A stretch of 64,000 nt of DNA from Centropus unirufus. Taxonomy: Eukaryota > Chordata > Aves > Cuculiformes > Centropidae. How positions within the stretch are numbered: position 1 is the first letter of the stretch; each line of letters starts with the position of its first letter. The translations under genes and the position numbers were made by a program. The stretch is taken from assembly GCA_013397695.1 (NCBI GenBank), contig VYZI01000043.1:811015-875014 (forward strand), written 5' to 3'. Below are positions 24,594-37,519 of this stretch, one piece after another. Under the pieces are notes generated by a model. That model worked only from the letters and a program-made list of their open reading frames with translations, ran no database searches and had not been told where the DNA came from.

Positions 24594-27500
24594 CTAAGAA
24601 GAGAGAAAAAGAAAGAAATTAAGTGTACAAATAGCCTGGGATACCCATTAAAAGAGTGGCTAGAATGACGCCTAGAGATTATTTGCACACAGGCAGGAGA
24701 GTGTGTATTTTACCATAAATCGATGTTTAGAGCTCAATACTTAAGTTACATAAACTGGAATTATTTCATTGCCCTGAAAAGGGTCAAAGTCATCACACAG
24801 CAGCCAAATATCTGGCCCTTGGTGACCTTTCATGTTACCTATGCATACTACTCCTGAGTTTGATTTAAAATATGTTTATGAAAATCAGAAATAAGTTCAT
24901 GCAGTAATTGGCATCAGTGAGATCACAAACTTCTCCAACACAGTGCCTATCCCCAGGTAAGCATAGAGTCACCTAAATATCACATGCATACACCAAGAGG
25001 GATTCCAGAACCTCAGGCAACATGTGTAAACTCATTTTTCTCAAACAGGAGTATTAAAGCTGTATTTTCAGTCTGAAATGCCATTTTTATTGCAAAAAGA
25101 GCCTCTTAGAGCACTCAGGGACTTCTCACCAAGAATGACGTGCTTGTAAAATATGGGATACAAAATGTGAAAGCCAAGTTATTAAATTCTGTTAGCAGCT
25201 CTGTAGAGCAGGGTGGGGTACTGTGATCACTGTTGTGCCTTTATGTTAATGTAATACATCTCCAAGCAAGACTGGAGAAGTTCTCCTGTGATCTTTTGTC
25301 AGGGTAAAATGAAAACTGAAGATTAGTTAATTTACACACAATACCAAAGGCATCAAAGGAGCAGGAATTGAATATTCAGGTCAAACATAGAGTAGTACAT
25401 GTAGGTTTTATCAAGATACTACCTCTGCAGTTTAGAAACTATTTCATACTGCTTCCATAGATATTTGAGGGGACAGTACATGTATATATAGAAATCTCTT
25501 CAGTAGTATCCCTATTTCCACCCTTTTTTCAAGTCTTTTCCTAATATAAAATTCTCACAATTAAAAAAAGGACTAATTATGATCCAGTCTAGCTCTCATT
25601 TGTTATCCTTCTCTGATCTACAGCCTAAGCCAAAGACACTGACTTCTGGTGAAATTAAAAAGTACACTTTCGGTCACAGATGAAGAGTGTCTGAGGACTG
25701 AGAACAACTACATTACTACTGTGGTATATTTACAATTTTGACAGAGGTAAAAAGAAGAGAGATGAAAATCTTAAATTCTGTGAACTCCATCCTCTATTAA
25801 TAAAACTGCCTTTAATGTATGACTTCTACTGTGGCCTTGCAAGGAGATGAGAAGAATTATGCCTCAGGATGTTTTTATGAATTTTACGTTGCAGCTACTG
25901 CAAAGCTTCTCTCTGAGCTCCCGTAACTCCAGCAGACAGACACAGGAGAAACTCTTAGGATCAACAGGACGAGAACAACAGATGTTGGTATGACTTTAAG
26001 GTGCAGTTCTCACTAGTTATCAGTCAGATCCATTAATAAAGTCTGTGCAACATTTAGCTCCACCCACAGCTGAAATAATCAGTTATCAGCAAAATGACTG
26101 GTCCTAGAAAGAATAGCTTTACCCTGAGGAAGATTTTTCATCTGCACAAACTAGAGCATCCTCATATGATTGTGTATATATGCATGTATTAAGCAAATAA
26201 TTCCCATTAATTTTTTGGCTCAAGCAAAGCTTATAGGCAGGCAATATCCTGCTTAATATGGAATCTGAATATGTCTTTATAGTTTAAGATCTCGCCTGGA
26301 TTCTTCCCTCATTTTTGCATTTCCACTTGTAACGTCTTGACCCAAAACAGAGAAATACACTAAACTACAGGAGGCTGAGGTGAGCAGCCATCAAAGAACG
26401 ATTGCCACACCTGAATCTATTTGAGTAAGACAAACTCAAGGGCTCTTCAGAAACAGGCATTTGTGCTTTTCTGCCTTGGCAATTATTAATCCTATTCTAA
26501 GATTCCCTTTGAATAACAGTCTACAGTGGAGGACAAAACAGATCACTCACTGTTATCCAAATATTAAGCAGAGTCAGCTGTCCTAGAGCTGAACAGATCA
26601 AGTACATATTAATGATGTGGTTTTTTTTCTATTCAGAAATCTATTACTTCTTGGCTGTAGCAGTCGCCCATGCAGTTGTAGATGATGTAATCCATACAGT
26701 TGTTTATTATACAGCACAATGCATCTTTGGTTCAAAACTTGCAAAAAAAACTTGCACTGCAAAACTTGTGTAAGGTGCTTTGTGAGTTATAAATAGCAAA
26801 GGTAAGAAGAACAATTCTGGGGAACTCCAATATTTCCTGCTACAGGTCAAGGACTTATCATAGTTTCTATGCCACTAAAAGTGTTTGTCATGCTCCAGCA
26901 GCAATGTGAAAAGATCTCACCCAAAACAGAGTCCACTAGCAGAAAACCAGTAGGACTCCTTGGATTCCACTACCTACATCAAGCAGAAATTATGATTCAG
27001 TTTGTATATGTTCTTTTTAAACTTAATGTTTCAATGCCAGATTATTCTCAATCTGCTAAAGCCGTCAGCCCTCTTAAAATCTTAGAACCCTTCCCAAGCT
27101 GCTGTCCAGAGGGCTGCTTAGTGGTCATCAACATTTCTGTCAGTGGATGCCTAACATTGTGCACACAGTTATTTTTAGTCCATAAAAATCAGTCCATCTG
27201 CAACAACAATAGCTAGGAAAAATTTAAATATTGGCTAAGCAGACACAGTATGTCTACTGATAGATTAAAGGGAAGCTCATGAGTCATCTGGATGTGAGTG
27301 AGCCAAATGCTGCTAATGCCATTGCTGCAATGATGTGTTGCACATAGTGCTCACAAAGCAAACAGATAAATAGTCCCAGGAGACTGAAAGAATGGGCATA
27401 CAGAAACAAAAGGCTTGACATTTTGGAAAGCCAAAATAGACTTCTGGAGATCTGTACAGCTAAGCAAAGCTTGACTACAGCATTATGTCCCCATGGTTCT

Positions 27501-30368
27501 AGGGGTATTAATTAATAAAGCATTTTTAATAAAATCTATGCTTAGCCTGCCAGAGTTTTAATTAAATATGTAATATTACATGAAACTTATAAAAGATATA
27601 GATGCTGTAACTCTATTTGGCGCTGAAAGGAGCCATTAAATTTGCAAAATAAAACTTAATTGAACAGTGAACAAAAAAAAATCTAAGATATTTGAAAACG
27701 AGAAACAAAAAGGCGTGGACAGTACCTAACTGCATCACAGCTCAGTACAAATCCTACATGCTCAGCATTTCTTCCCTTCCCCTCAGCTTTGGAGGAAAAG
27801 TAAATGACCCAAAGGCTGCCTGTACATGCACAGCACACAGCTCTGAAGGATGGACTGCTCTGTGTTTTGCTCACTAGAATTATATAGCATCTTGGTTTGC
27901 AGTTTCAAAAGTTGCGTAAAGTTTTGGTGAATTTGTACACCTCTGTCTTTTACTCATGTTCCCTTCCCTGTTCCTTGGGCTCCTGGCTGCTGTAAGAGAT
28001 AGAAAAAACTCATCCTTCACTCCCCTGTGCTGAGGTCAGCTTTTCAAGAAGTGTGGAAAGGAAACCTACCTGCTCCAATGAAAAAGAAGATACTATATGA
28101 GTTTACTTCTTTTTTTTTTTTTCCACTTCTACCAGAAAAAAAGAGAAAGGATAAGTGAGAAATTATTAATACTAATTACAGATAATAAATTTGGGGAAAA
28201 CTATGAAATACATCAGTGCTCAAAAGTCAGTTATTTATTACTTTCCAGCAGCTCCTGGTGTAGTGGGTGCCTGGATGCACTTGTAAAACACTGCACAGGC
28301 AAAATAAAGAATTGCATAGGCCTGCAAGTGATTGTCACTTCAGGCTGCCAAGGCTGCTGGTTTCTCCGTGAACTCCTTTTGTCAGAGCTGGCTCAGAAGG
28401 GGTCTGGCAACACACCTCGGAGAGCAGGAAAACCACAAGAGAAAGACATGTAGCTTCTAAGCAAACAGAAGGAATCCCTGAGATACCACCAAAGGCTTGC
28501 AGGTGCTTTCAGTCACTGCTTTCAAACTAATGAAGGAGTCAAGCTAAAGAAGATTTAGCATGACAAATTTAAAGCTCTGGAGTAAAGCAAAACTAGAAAC
28601 AATCCCCAGTCAGAACTTCCAACTCCTCTCCCTTCCTCAGGGTGTTCAATCTCCAGACTTAACATGGCTGGTTCTAACTCTTGACTAGTTTTAAGGGTTT
28701 TAAGTCTCAAAAGTGTGTCCTCAAAAGCTCGAAGAAGCATTTGAAGGATTATTTATGGTTGTTACACACTGTTATAAACAGTCTGAGACAAAGACAAGCA
28801 AGGCAGATACCACCAAAACACTTCTAGAGACCAGAAAATTTTATTTTTATGTTTTCCTTAAACTCCTAATGGAACTATCACGTGCAAATGTGTACAGTTT
28901 CCAAAGTGCCATAATACTATAGTGTTTTCAGTGTGTTAGGAACTAAAAATTGTGATTTGATTTGATACTGGAAAACATTCCTGAAAACAGGAATTTCAAT
29001 TCAAACCGGTCACTAACTTTGCTTAGAGAAATAAATTGTATTTTGTCACCTCTTAGCTATGATGGGTATGGGCAGTTATGGCAGAATTTAGCACAGCAAA
29101 AATCTCTCCAATTGCAATTTCCTCGGAAGAAAAGCCATGAAGATCAGTGCTGAGACTAACTTTATTCAGTGTCTCCCTCAATGATATGAAATCTGAGTTT
29201 CTCATGATTGTAAGTCCCTACAAGCTTTCCTGCTTGATGGCTTGCAAAAACACTCAGTGAACAGGCAAAAGTGATGTAGAGGGGTTTTAGTGCACACAAT
29301 GTATAGAAAAACAAAACCAAGCCTACGGGACAATGAACTGAGAACTGGCAGTTCTGAACTCAGGAAAAGTTTTAGAGTCGATAGCTTGCTGAGCTGATAG
29401 GCAGCAGTAGCCAAAGACTTCAACAAAATGTTAGGCACCAACAGGAAGGATTTTGAGAGCAAGACCAAACGTAGCATTTTGGCATTGTGTAAAACCTTGC
29501 CATACTCACTACTGGAGCATGGAGCTCCAGATCAGGCACCCCTAAGAGCAGCACTGCGGAGTCAAAAATGCTATGGATGAGGAGCAGCTAAAACGGTCAG
29601 TGGGACAGACTACGTGCCTCAGTGATAACCCAGAAGAGCTAAGGCTGGGGAGGTGAAAGCTGAGAACTGATGCACCAAATGCTAACTAAATTCTGAACAC
29701 TGCATAAACTGAATGTGCAGGTGTTGTTTGTCAAATCTCACAATATTACTACTAGAGGGCTCTCTGAAAAACTAGTAGGAAGCAGTATAAAACAGATAAA
29801 AGGATCTATCTTCAAACAGCAGGTAATACTGCTGCCACAGGGGCCACAGAAGCAGACAGCAGGAGCAAGTCTAGAAAGGGATTAGACACCGTCAGGCACA
29901 ACGAGTCCATGAAACGATATTGAAAGAACCGTGGCAGGTGTCCTAACAGCCTGTCACAGCCAGAGAGGATGCTGAGGGGGCCAAGCACGGACTGCAGCCG
30001 GAGCGCTGCGCTGTGCCAGGCGAGCCCCCCTCTGCTCCTCTGCTCTCTCCCAAGTGGGGACTCATGTAGTGCTTGGTCTTCCCCACACACAGAGGAGCAG
30101 CTGAAGTCATCGGGAACTTCACCCCGCACACCCAGGCCCCGGGGCTGCCGCTCCCCTCACACCCAGGGGCCGGAGGATGCTCTGGATGCTCCGCACAGGC
30201 ACTGAGCGTTTCCTTCCACAGCCACCGAGTTACTCCGGTCAGAAACCGCCCTGGCGCTAGCAGAACTCCCTCCGGGACAAAGCCAGCCCGGGAGTGCCCG
30301 GCCACAAGTCCCTCCAAACAAACACCCACGGGCAAACCGGAGCGAAGCCCGGGGCCGCCGCGCCCTAC
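24594..30368 (-). other. SHISAL2A: SHISAL2A intron 1
   Basis: A 5.8 kb intron bounded by a CAG|GTAGGG donor at its high-coordinate end and a TTAG acceptor at its low end. The open frames inside it (for example 28097-28453 plus) have no recognisable domain, and I regard them as chance. The last 400 bp next to exon 1 are part of the CpG island. Confidence 0.85.
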
Positions 30369-30550
30369 CTGAGCCACCACATGTAGCTGTGCTCGTAGGG
30401 GAAGAAGCTGTGCGGGTCATCGCAGCAGTACTTGACGTCTTGGAAGCCGCAGCAGTAGACGGCGCGGGCGTCGCCGCCGGCCCGGGGGCAGCTGAAGGCG
30501 CCCACCAGCACCTTGTCGGCGCTCAGGTAGCTGCTGCACTCGGCGCTCAT
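30369..30550 (-). CDS. SHISAL2A: SHISAL2A exon 1 (cysteine-rich extracellular part)
   Basis: First coding exon of shisa-like 2A, a small single-pass membrane protein whose cellular role is poorly defined. The start at 30550 (MSAECSSYLS) matches the family start; the frame stays open further upstream only through the gap and minisatellite. The 60 full codons carry six cysteines (5, 21, 33, 34, 42, 43) in the family arrangement, including YCCGFxDxKYCCDDP, followed by HSFFPYEHSYMWWL just before the membrane helix encoded by exon 2. No classic signal peptide is seen, as in the mammalian protein. The exon ends CTC AG|GTAGGG, phase 2, matching exon 2. The strand is the same as GPX7, which lies upstream of it in transcription order, as in human. 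Confidence 0.97.
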
Positions 30551-30639
30551 CGCGCCGCGCCCGCCCGGCTGCCCGCAGCCTCGGAGCCTCGGCACGGGGC
30601 GGGAGGGGCGGCCCCGAGCGGGCGGAGCCGGGGAGGGCG

Positions 30640-30664
30640 NNNNNNNNNNNNNNNNNNNNNNNNN
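30640..30664. other. Assembly gap (25 N)
   Basis: A run of 25 undetermined bases sits at the edge of a GC-rich tandem repeat, about 90 bp upstream of the SHISAL2A start codon. The placeholder length may not reflect the true length, and collapsed repeat units are likely missing. Confidence 0.99.
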
Positions 30665-30920
30665 GGGGGACGCTTTGAGGCGGGAGAGAGGACGTGTTGA
30701 GGCGGGAGAGGGATGCGCCGGGACGGGCGATGGATGCGCTAAGGCAGACAAGGGATGTGTTGAGGCGGGCGAAGGGATGCGCCGGGACGGGCAGGAGATG
30801 CGCTGAGGCGGGCGAGGGATGCGCTGAGGCAGGCGAAGGGATGCGCCGGGACGGGCAGGGAATGCGCTGAGGCGGACCAGGAATGCGCCGAGGCAGACGA
30901 GGGATGCACCGGGGGCGAGG
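30665..30920. repeat. GC-rich minisatellite, ~21-bp unit with 64-bp higher-order period
   Basis: About 12 copies of a 21-22 bp unit of the form GGGATGCGCTGAGGCGGGCGA run head to tail. A variant with GCGCCGGGACGGGC begins at 30710, 30774 and 30838, exactly 64 bp apart, and a related variant begins at 30901. Every third unit is therefore the same type. The array starts at the N-run, so its length is a minimum. It lies within the CpG island, 115-370 bp upstream of the SHISAL2A start codon. Confidence 0.92.
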
Positions 30921-32680
30921 GGGTGGAAACCGTCAGCCCCTCTTCACACACCCTAGGGGGTGCTGGAAGGCATGGAGGGACCAGAGCCGCCCCCGGTCCG
31001 AGGGGAGGGCAGAGCCGAGAGGGGCTGTCCCACCGCGGGAGGCTCCAAGGCAGCCCCCGGCGGCTCTGCCTGGGGCTCCGCTCCCGGCGAGGAGCGGCTT
31101 CGGGGCCCGCCCCCACCCTGAGGTGGAGTTTCAGGGCAAGCAAAGCAAGGATCGCCAGGGCAGTTGAGCCCGGGGCCTCGTGGTTTTCCAAGGGGTAAAA
31201 ACTAGAAACTCTTAGATGTCTCTGGGAGTCCCATCCTCTTCTCAGAGGGAGTTTCCTTTCAGTATTCGAGGGCACTTTTTTAAACTGGGGCCTCAGGCAG
31301 TCATTCTGCTGCCTGTAAGGAAGAGCGCCTCCTGAGGGAGAGGTGGGTAGGTCCCCGCTCTGGATATCACATGGCGTTTTGGTCATGGAAAGAAGGATAA
31401 TAATAAGCCTTCGGGACAGCAATGAGTAGATACTGCCCTCTCCAAGGACCTCAGCCTCGATGAGGCCAATCTCCTCTCTCCAATCCAAGAGAGCCGGCAT
31501 CAAGTCCTTTGCCACACGGGTGACCTCCTCAAGGAAAAGTTCAGGTTTTAGAGAGGAAGGAAAGTTGCACGACTATCAACAGAACTTGAATAAATAAGAC
31601 CACATTTACTCAACTAACACTTCACATTCTGATTTCAGTTCTTGCCTTGATGGGACCTCTAGGCAAGTAGGAGCTTCCATACCTTCTGGCTAACTGTCAG
31701 GAAGGAGCAAGAGTGGTGGCAGCTTAGGGAGAGGCAGTGTCCTCACTGACCGGAGTACTAGGTCCTGCAGGATCTGAATGAGGCCAGGGTGGTGACGGCG
31801 ACACCGTCAGTAGTCCCAGACTGAGTCGAGTCCAGGGTCCATCTAGGAGACAGAAGAGGAGGCAAGGTACCTACAGCACAGCTCTAAAGCTCATCCAGGA
31901 GGACCAGCAATCTACCCAGAGCAGCAGGAGACAGGACTGAGCACAGGTATACCTCTGGCATAGCTTAGGGAAAGTCAGGCTGACCTCAAAAACAGGCTCA
32001 GCACTTGATGTTGCACTACAAAAAGCAAGAGGGTGAGTGACAGAGATGTGGCTGAAGACATCAGAAAAGGAGAGGCCAGGAGGAATCAATGTGTACTGAA
32101 CATTAGCAAGGAAAAAGGACAGATTATTATGAGATTTTGTGAGAGTTGTAATTTCACCATCTGTATTGTTTGGATTAAGTCAGATTATACACATCAATAG
32201 TTTTGTGATAAAATAGAGGATTAACTGAGTCAGAATATGTACAGAAAAATGTATATTTTGCAAATGAATATATTTATTATTATATACCCTGCTCTTACCA
32301 AAGACCAGAAGGCAGCATTTTTACCTTCAGTTATGTCAGTAGCATCACTACATGTCAGGGTTTAATCATGACTATTGTGATACTTGAGATATTTTTTTAC
32401 AGCCCAGCCTCCTGGCCATTTGATTCAGAGTGAGTTTCATTTTAATATAGTAGCTTCATCTTTCAAAGGCATGGGAACTGTGTTTCTGTGGTTGAGGAAA
32501 AGGTCGCTAGCGAGAGAACAATGGGTGGATCTCAGCTCAAAAGCCATCAGTTGGTTGGCCAGATATGGTTGAAACAGAGCAGAATGTTCACAATTGATTA
32601 CTGGAGGATTGACAGACCCACATACAGCATAACTGTATAGACATTGTTCTCTAAGTTACACTTAAGTAGAAGACATACAA

Positions 32681-32710
32681 GAAAACAAAACAAAGCAAAA
32701 CAAAACCAAA
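32681..32710. repeat. AAAAC-type microsatellite
   Basis: About six imperfect units of AAAAC/AAAGC run in a row. This is a simple repeat with no other significance seen. Confidence 0.8.
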
Positions 32711-35050
32711 TGTGGTGGTAAATGCCATGGTTTTGGAACTGATTCAAGAGTTTGTGAGGCTGTCAATACTATATTCAAAAAGGAGACCTCATGTAAGTCC
32801 TACAGCTTCCCAGGATGGAGGAATATTTAATTGTACTCTAATAGGCATTTGTCTCTTGAAATATCGTTATACACCTTCTTCAGTTGCTAACAGTTATTAT
32901 CTTCCCCCCTCCCCAAAAAAAAAGATGTTTCATGCGCTGCCTTACACAATTTTCCACTCACATTTACAGAATTTAGGGGAGATCTGAGTTGGAGTTGGAG
33001 TGAGAGCAGATTCTTTCCCCTAGACCTAATAAAGTTTGCCTTCAAAGAGGGCTGAAATGTTATGATGTGGCAAAATTCTTTATTTTTCATCAATCAGTAA
33101 ACTCATTTATACTGTGCAATGAATTGGTACTTGTCATGATTCTTGAGTGATAATAATTAGCATGCTCCGTCATTCCAATTATTTGGAATAATTTATGTGA
33201 AACATTAGAAATGAACTTTGATTTCTCTGCCTGAGTGACTGAGTTAACTATGTATTTGCTGGAGTGTTGAAATTAAAAACAATAAATTCTCAGGTGGGAG
33301 TGGAAGGCTCTTCACAGACCAGTGGATCATGTGCGTAGTCTTTTGTGTCAGAACGACACCTCATTAACTTGCCTTCCCATTCCAATTACAAAACACAGAC
33401 CTTTTCTTCCAGTAAGAGCCACTGGTTTGCACCTCATGAAATATGCTGCCCTCCCTGCCTCTCCACTATTGATGATATCAATTTAAGTTGCTACACAAGC
33501 GAATACAATGGTTCTCTCTGCCAAGTGAGGAGCATATTTCAACGAGACTGCTCAGCTTTCAGAGAAATAAATACAGGTCAAAGACCTCTGCCGGAAATGT
33601 GTCAGAAACAAATTATCTAGGTAACTGAGAAGCAGCTGAGAGATGTATCCAAAACAGGATACTTCTGTTCTCTGAGTGCTGAACTGCTATAACCGCTTTG
33701 TAAACCCAAGGGCCTTCTGCAGTGAATCTCTAGCTTTAGTAAATATGGTAAAATCGGCCAAATTTCTCAGATGCCTGCAACTCAGGCTCTTCTGCAAATC
33801 TTTGACTAAGTTACTCTTACTACTACTGGATTCCAAGAGATTGCTTTGGCAGCACTTCAAGCTCCTTTTCAAAATACTTGGTGCCATGGAACTGCATCTT
33901 TGGCTTTCAATTTCTTATAACTCATTTCAAGCCTTTGAAATGAATTCATAAGCATAAATATATGTATGCTGTACTATGCAATAGATAGAACAGCAGCAAT
34001 TGTTGCAATCATTAAAAATAAGGGCAATCTTCAGCCAAACTACAACATGAAAAGCATAGCATACAGCCTCCTATTTATTTATCCCAACTCCACAATATAC
34101 TGGCCAGCAGTATATTGGACTGGTTTAATTTTCCAGCAAATTGAGAGAGGTCCTCTGACTGCATGCAGCTTAGAGCAAAGAGGGCTTGAGGAAGAAGCCA
34201 ACTTTCTGATTCAGCCACTTGTCTTGGAGACAACTCCCAGTGAATTGTACCTCTGCCCTGACTGCTACTTAAGAGCTGAGAACAAACATTCATATTAATG
34301 AATGGGACACATTTCTACCAGCCAAGCTTCTAAGAAACAGAAAATTAATTATGAGCAACCATTAGGGCTGTTTAGATGAGCATCATTCCTCAGACCTACA
34401 TGGAATCTTCAAGAACATAATCGAATTAATAATAGGGAAACATCTGCATAAATTACCTTCAAGAGTAATCTGATGGCAAATTATGCAAATAAACAAAATT
34501 GTGATGCCAAGATGGTGTAACTAGCCCCAGTAAGGACTAACACCTCCAACTTACATCAGGGTTCGTGTAGATATGTTTTACCACATGATAGCAGTAGGCA
34601 CTTCAGGAAGCAGATGACAGCCTAAGGTTCAAAACTGAGAGGGAAACAGAAGCTTAAGGGGTGTGTATTTGCAGTGCAGTGAGATGACACTGAGAAGACC
34701 AAAAACAAGCAGGACTGGAGCTGGGAGCATTATGAAGAGGGGAATCTGCTTTGGCATTGGGTTCTTTGACTGTTGGGCATTAGTGAAGGACTGAAATATG
34801 TCAAAAGGATTTTGTATGTCTTGGATTCTGCTCTCAATTCAGCTGATGTACAGCTGTAAACAAATTGCTTTCCCAGTATGTGCTTCAGTTTAACTCCGTA
34901 AGTTTGTGACAATGGTGGAGTTGGCTGACTCTTGTTTGCAAAAGTGTTTGTGTTTTAAGATCCTTTCTGTGAAAGTGTATTCTCCATATGTGAATTGTTG
35001 TGACTTTTTTATGTCACTCTAGAGCCTATGGATTTTTCTAGCCATTATAA

Positions 35051-35069
35051 TAATATGTAATACATATTA
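35051..35069. other. Perfect 9-bp inverted repeat, 1-base spacer
   Basis: The arms TAATATGTA and TACATATTA are exact reverse complements around a single A. In AT-rich DNA this may be chance. Confidence 0.6.
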
Positions 35070-35569
35070 CCGTTTAAGTGACTCCCCCAGTCAATATATA
35101 GTATAGATTTTGCCTTTATACTGGCTCTCCTTTGCTTTACAGAGCTTAATAATGAAGGACAAAGAATTTTGAGCATCAGGAGAAGAGGTTTCAGTCAAAA
35201 CTTAAAGGAAGAGGGAAAATCAGTAAAACAGAATAGAAGGAAGACTTATTTTAAGTGCTGACACCGGTAATTTTGAGGTGAGGATGGAGTTCTAATAAGT
35301 GGTTTGTGTTTGTATGTGTAATGGACAGTATCTACAGCTTTTTATGTGCCATTATTGGTGAATATTTCAGAGTAATGGCTCAGTTAAGGAACTCATACCC
35401 TTTTACACTTAGCTGTCTATCTAGAAAAAGAATATTAAGATGGATGCTATAGTTTCCGACAATGAAAGCAGCCAAATAGTCTTGACTGCAGTTTGTCTTT
35501 GTAAAGTGGTTTTCATTTCTTTTTCCTTTGCAGAGCAAAAAGTCTTTTAACTCAGCTGAGATTATCATC

Positions 35570-35905
35570 TTATCAATACTTATAAATACCTAAAAAGCAG
35601 GTGTCAAGAGAATGGGGCTACACTCTCCTCAGTGATGCCCAGTGACAGGATAAGGGTCAATGGGCACAAAATTGTACACAAGATGTTCCACCTGAACATA
35701 AGGAAAAAATTCCTTACTGTGAGGGTAACAGAAGACAGGAATAGGCTACACAGAGAGGTTGTGGTATCTCCTCAGGAGATGTTCAAAATCCACCAGGATG
35801 TGATGCTGTGCAACCTACTGCAGGTGATCCTGCTTTAGCCAGAGGGTTAGACTGGGTGATCTCCAGAAGGCCCTTCCAATCTTAACTGTTCTGTGATTTT
35901 GTGAA
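35570..35905 (+). repeat. CR1 LINE 3' end, about 0.33 kb
   Basis: Recognisable in order: 'tatcaatacttataaatacc', 'caggtgtcaagagaatgggg', 'gatgcccagtgacaggataa', 'ccacctgaacataaggaaaa', 'ccttactgtgagggtaacag', 'ggtgatcctgctttagccag', 'gggtgatctccagaaggccc' and the octamer tail TTCTGTGATTTTGTG. It is a 5'-truncated CR1 copy, better preserved than the others in the window. The 68-codon open frame in it is a relic. Confidence 0.95.
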
Positions 35906-37489
35906 CTTTAGGTACAGTTATGACATGCTCTTTGCTTACCAAATATACAATGTGATGCTGGCCTAATCATTTAATTCTATTTTTATTTACTCTGCTTGAA
36001 ATACATAATTATTTGTAGTTTTAGTTATATGTTGTAATGCAATTTTTACTTGAATAGGAGAATTCAAATTGTAAAGGATTCTAGGAAATATGTCATTCCT
36101 GTATGGGGGGATGATTACAAGGATAATTCTGAAACTGAGTCACTCAATTGAGAAGATGTTAGACATGATGGGCCTGTTATTTCAGACTATTTAAGCAAGA
36201 TTTCTACCAGAGATAGCACTTGTCAAACATTTTAATTGCATGATCTTTTCAGCATTGATTCTACATTAATACGTAAAATAGAAAATTATAGGTTCAGCGG
36301 CTTATAATGAATTGTCATTCTTATCACAGTTTGAATTTAGCCTGTCTGAAACTGAAGATTAAAGAAAAAACTTTAAGAAAACAGGTATGAAGCACTGACT
36401 CCTAGATATCAGTGAAAAAACAATACAATAAAACATCTTCCTGCCATTTTCACTGCAACTTAAACTGAAGCTAATTAATTTTCTTATTTGATTCAACCTC
36501 ATCAGTCAATAATTTAGATTTATTCCTATCATGATAATTTTAAAAAATCAATTGCTGATTTGTTATGCAATTATTTCAATATTTTTAACATATTTTTTTG
36601 TACCTTTGCTCAGAGTCCTTTCTCATACTTGGCCATCATAGACAGCCTTCATTCTAGTTTATAATTGGAATAGGTGCAAGTATTAATAGCAGCAATAATT
36701 CTTCCCTCTTTACTCCCCTCCTCCCAACTATTTATATTTTGAGTGCAGGGGGAAACATCATCTATTGTTAAAGTTTTGCAGCAAGGGAAAGGAAGGGAGG
36801 ACTGGAAGCTGAGGTGGAGGAGTAGCAGCCCACTTGACAAGACAGGAATCGAGTGAAAGAAGCTGTTAATATAAAAGGTTTTTGCTCTGACCCATCTTGG
36901 GTAGGAAGCTGGAACTGGCATGAGAAACATAAGGATCAGGGGCTGGGATTTGGTAGTTAAAGAGAACAGGGCTAGGATGAAGAGATGGGAGTGGGGAAGA
37001 GTGATCAGAGGCAAACAAGGACATGGCACAGAGGATCAGGCTTTGCACTAACAGGAAGAAATCTGTGCTCACTAGAGGTCATTGACCTATGAAGCTTAGA
37101 ATAGGACTAAAGTTTCCTGCTTGTCTCCCTTTCTTTTCCGCCAGCAAATATGTTTAAATCCTGTGGAAAAATGTACACTTAATTTACTTTCTTCACACAT
37201 ATGATGACAAACAATGACTGTTATTTATTTCCTCAATCCATGTGGCAATATTCTGTGTGACAGTTTTAAATGTTTCAGATGACTCATGTGGTGGCCAATA
37301 TGAAATTCTGCTCCAGTTTTCTCCATTTGTTTCCAAACATAAGAAATTACATGTACAAAATAACACACAAAATATATTCTGTTACTCAGAATTTAGAAAA
37401 GCCAGACTTAGAGCTAATAATATTATCACACAGTATTTTTTAAGAGTTAAATCTTATTTCGTGATGGAGTTTTTAAGGCTTCTATTTTC

Positions 37490-37519
37490 TTCCTGTATTC
37501 TGATGCATGGTCAAAAATC
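37490..37519 (+). repeat. 30-bp direct repeat, copy 1
   Basis: Thirty bases (beginning TTCCTGTATTC, ending GGTCAAAAATC) are identical to 38917-38946, in the same orientation. The surrounding bases differ, apart from weak similarity in the dozen bases before each copy. Confidence 0.9.

Larger units (their letters stand above)
29950..31150. promoter_or_regulatory. SHISAL2A: CpG-island promoter of SHISAL2A
   Basis: GC content and CpG density rise sharply across this stretch compared with the AT-rich sequence on both sides, and it is centred on SHISAL2A exon 1. A GC-box cluster (GGGGCGGG, AGGGGCGG) lies at 30596-30612, about 50-60 bp upstream of the start codon at 30550. No TATA box is apparent. 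The upstream part is occupied by a minisatellite and a sequencing gap, so the true promoter sequence is incomplete here. Confidence 0.8.

Noticed and set aside
28097..28453. 118-codon plus-strand frame in SHISAL2A intron 1
   Set aside because: It starts in a poly-T tract, has no domain and no supporting splice or promoter signals.
29943..30751. Long open frames on both strands around the SHISAL2A first exon
   Set aside because: GC-rich DNA has few stops. Apart from SHISAL2A exon 1 itself, these are read-through into intron, minisatellite and N-run, with low-complexity Pro/Ala/Arg peptides.
33345..34298. Three consecutive plus-strand open frames of 91, 91 and 110 codons
   Set aside because: They lie in different stretches without linking splice sites I could support, overlap minus-strand frames of similar length and show no domain. 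The cysteine spacing in the first is not a recognised zinc finger.
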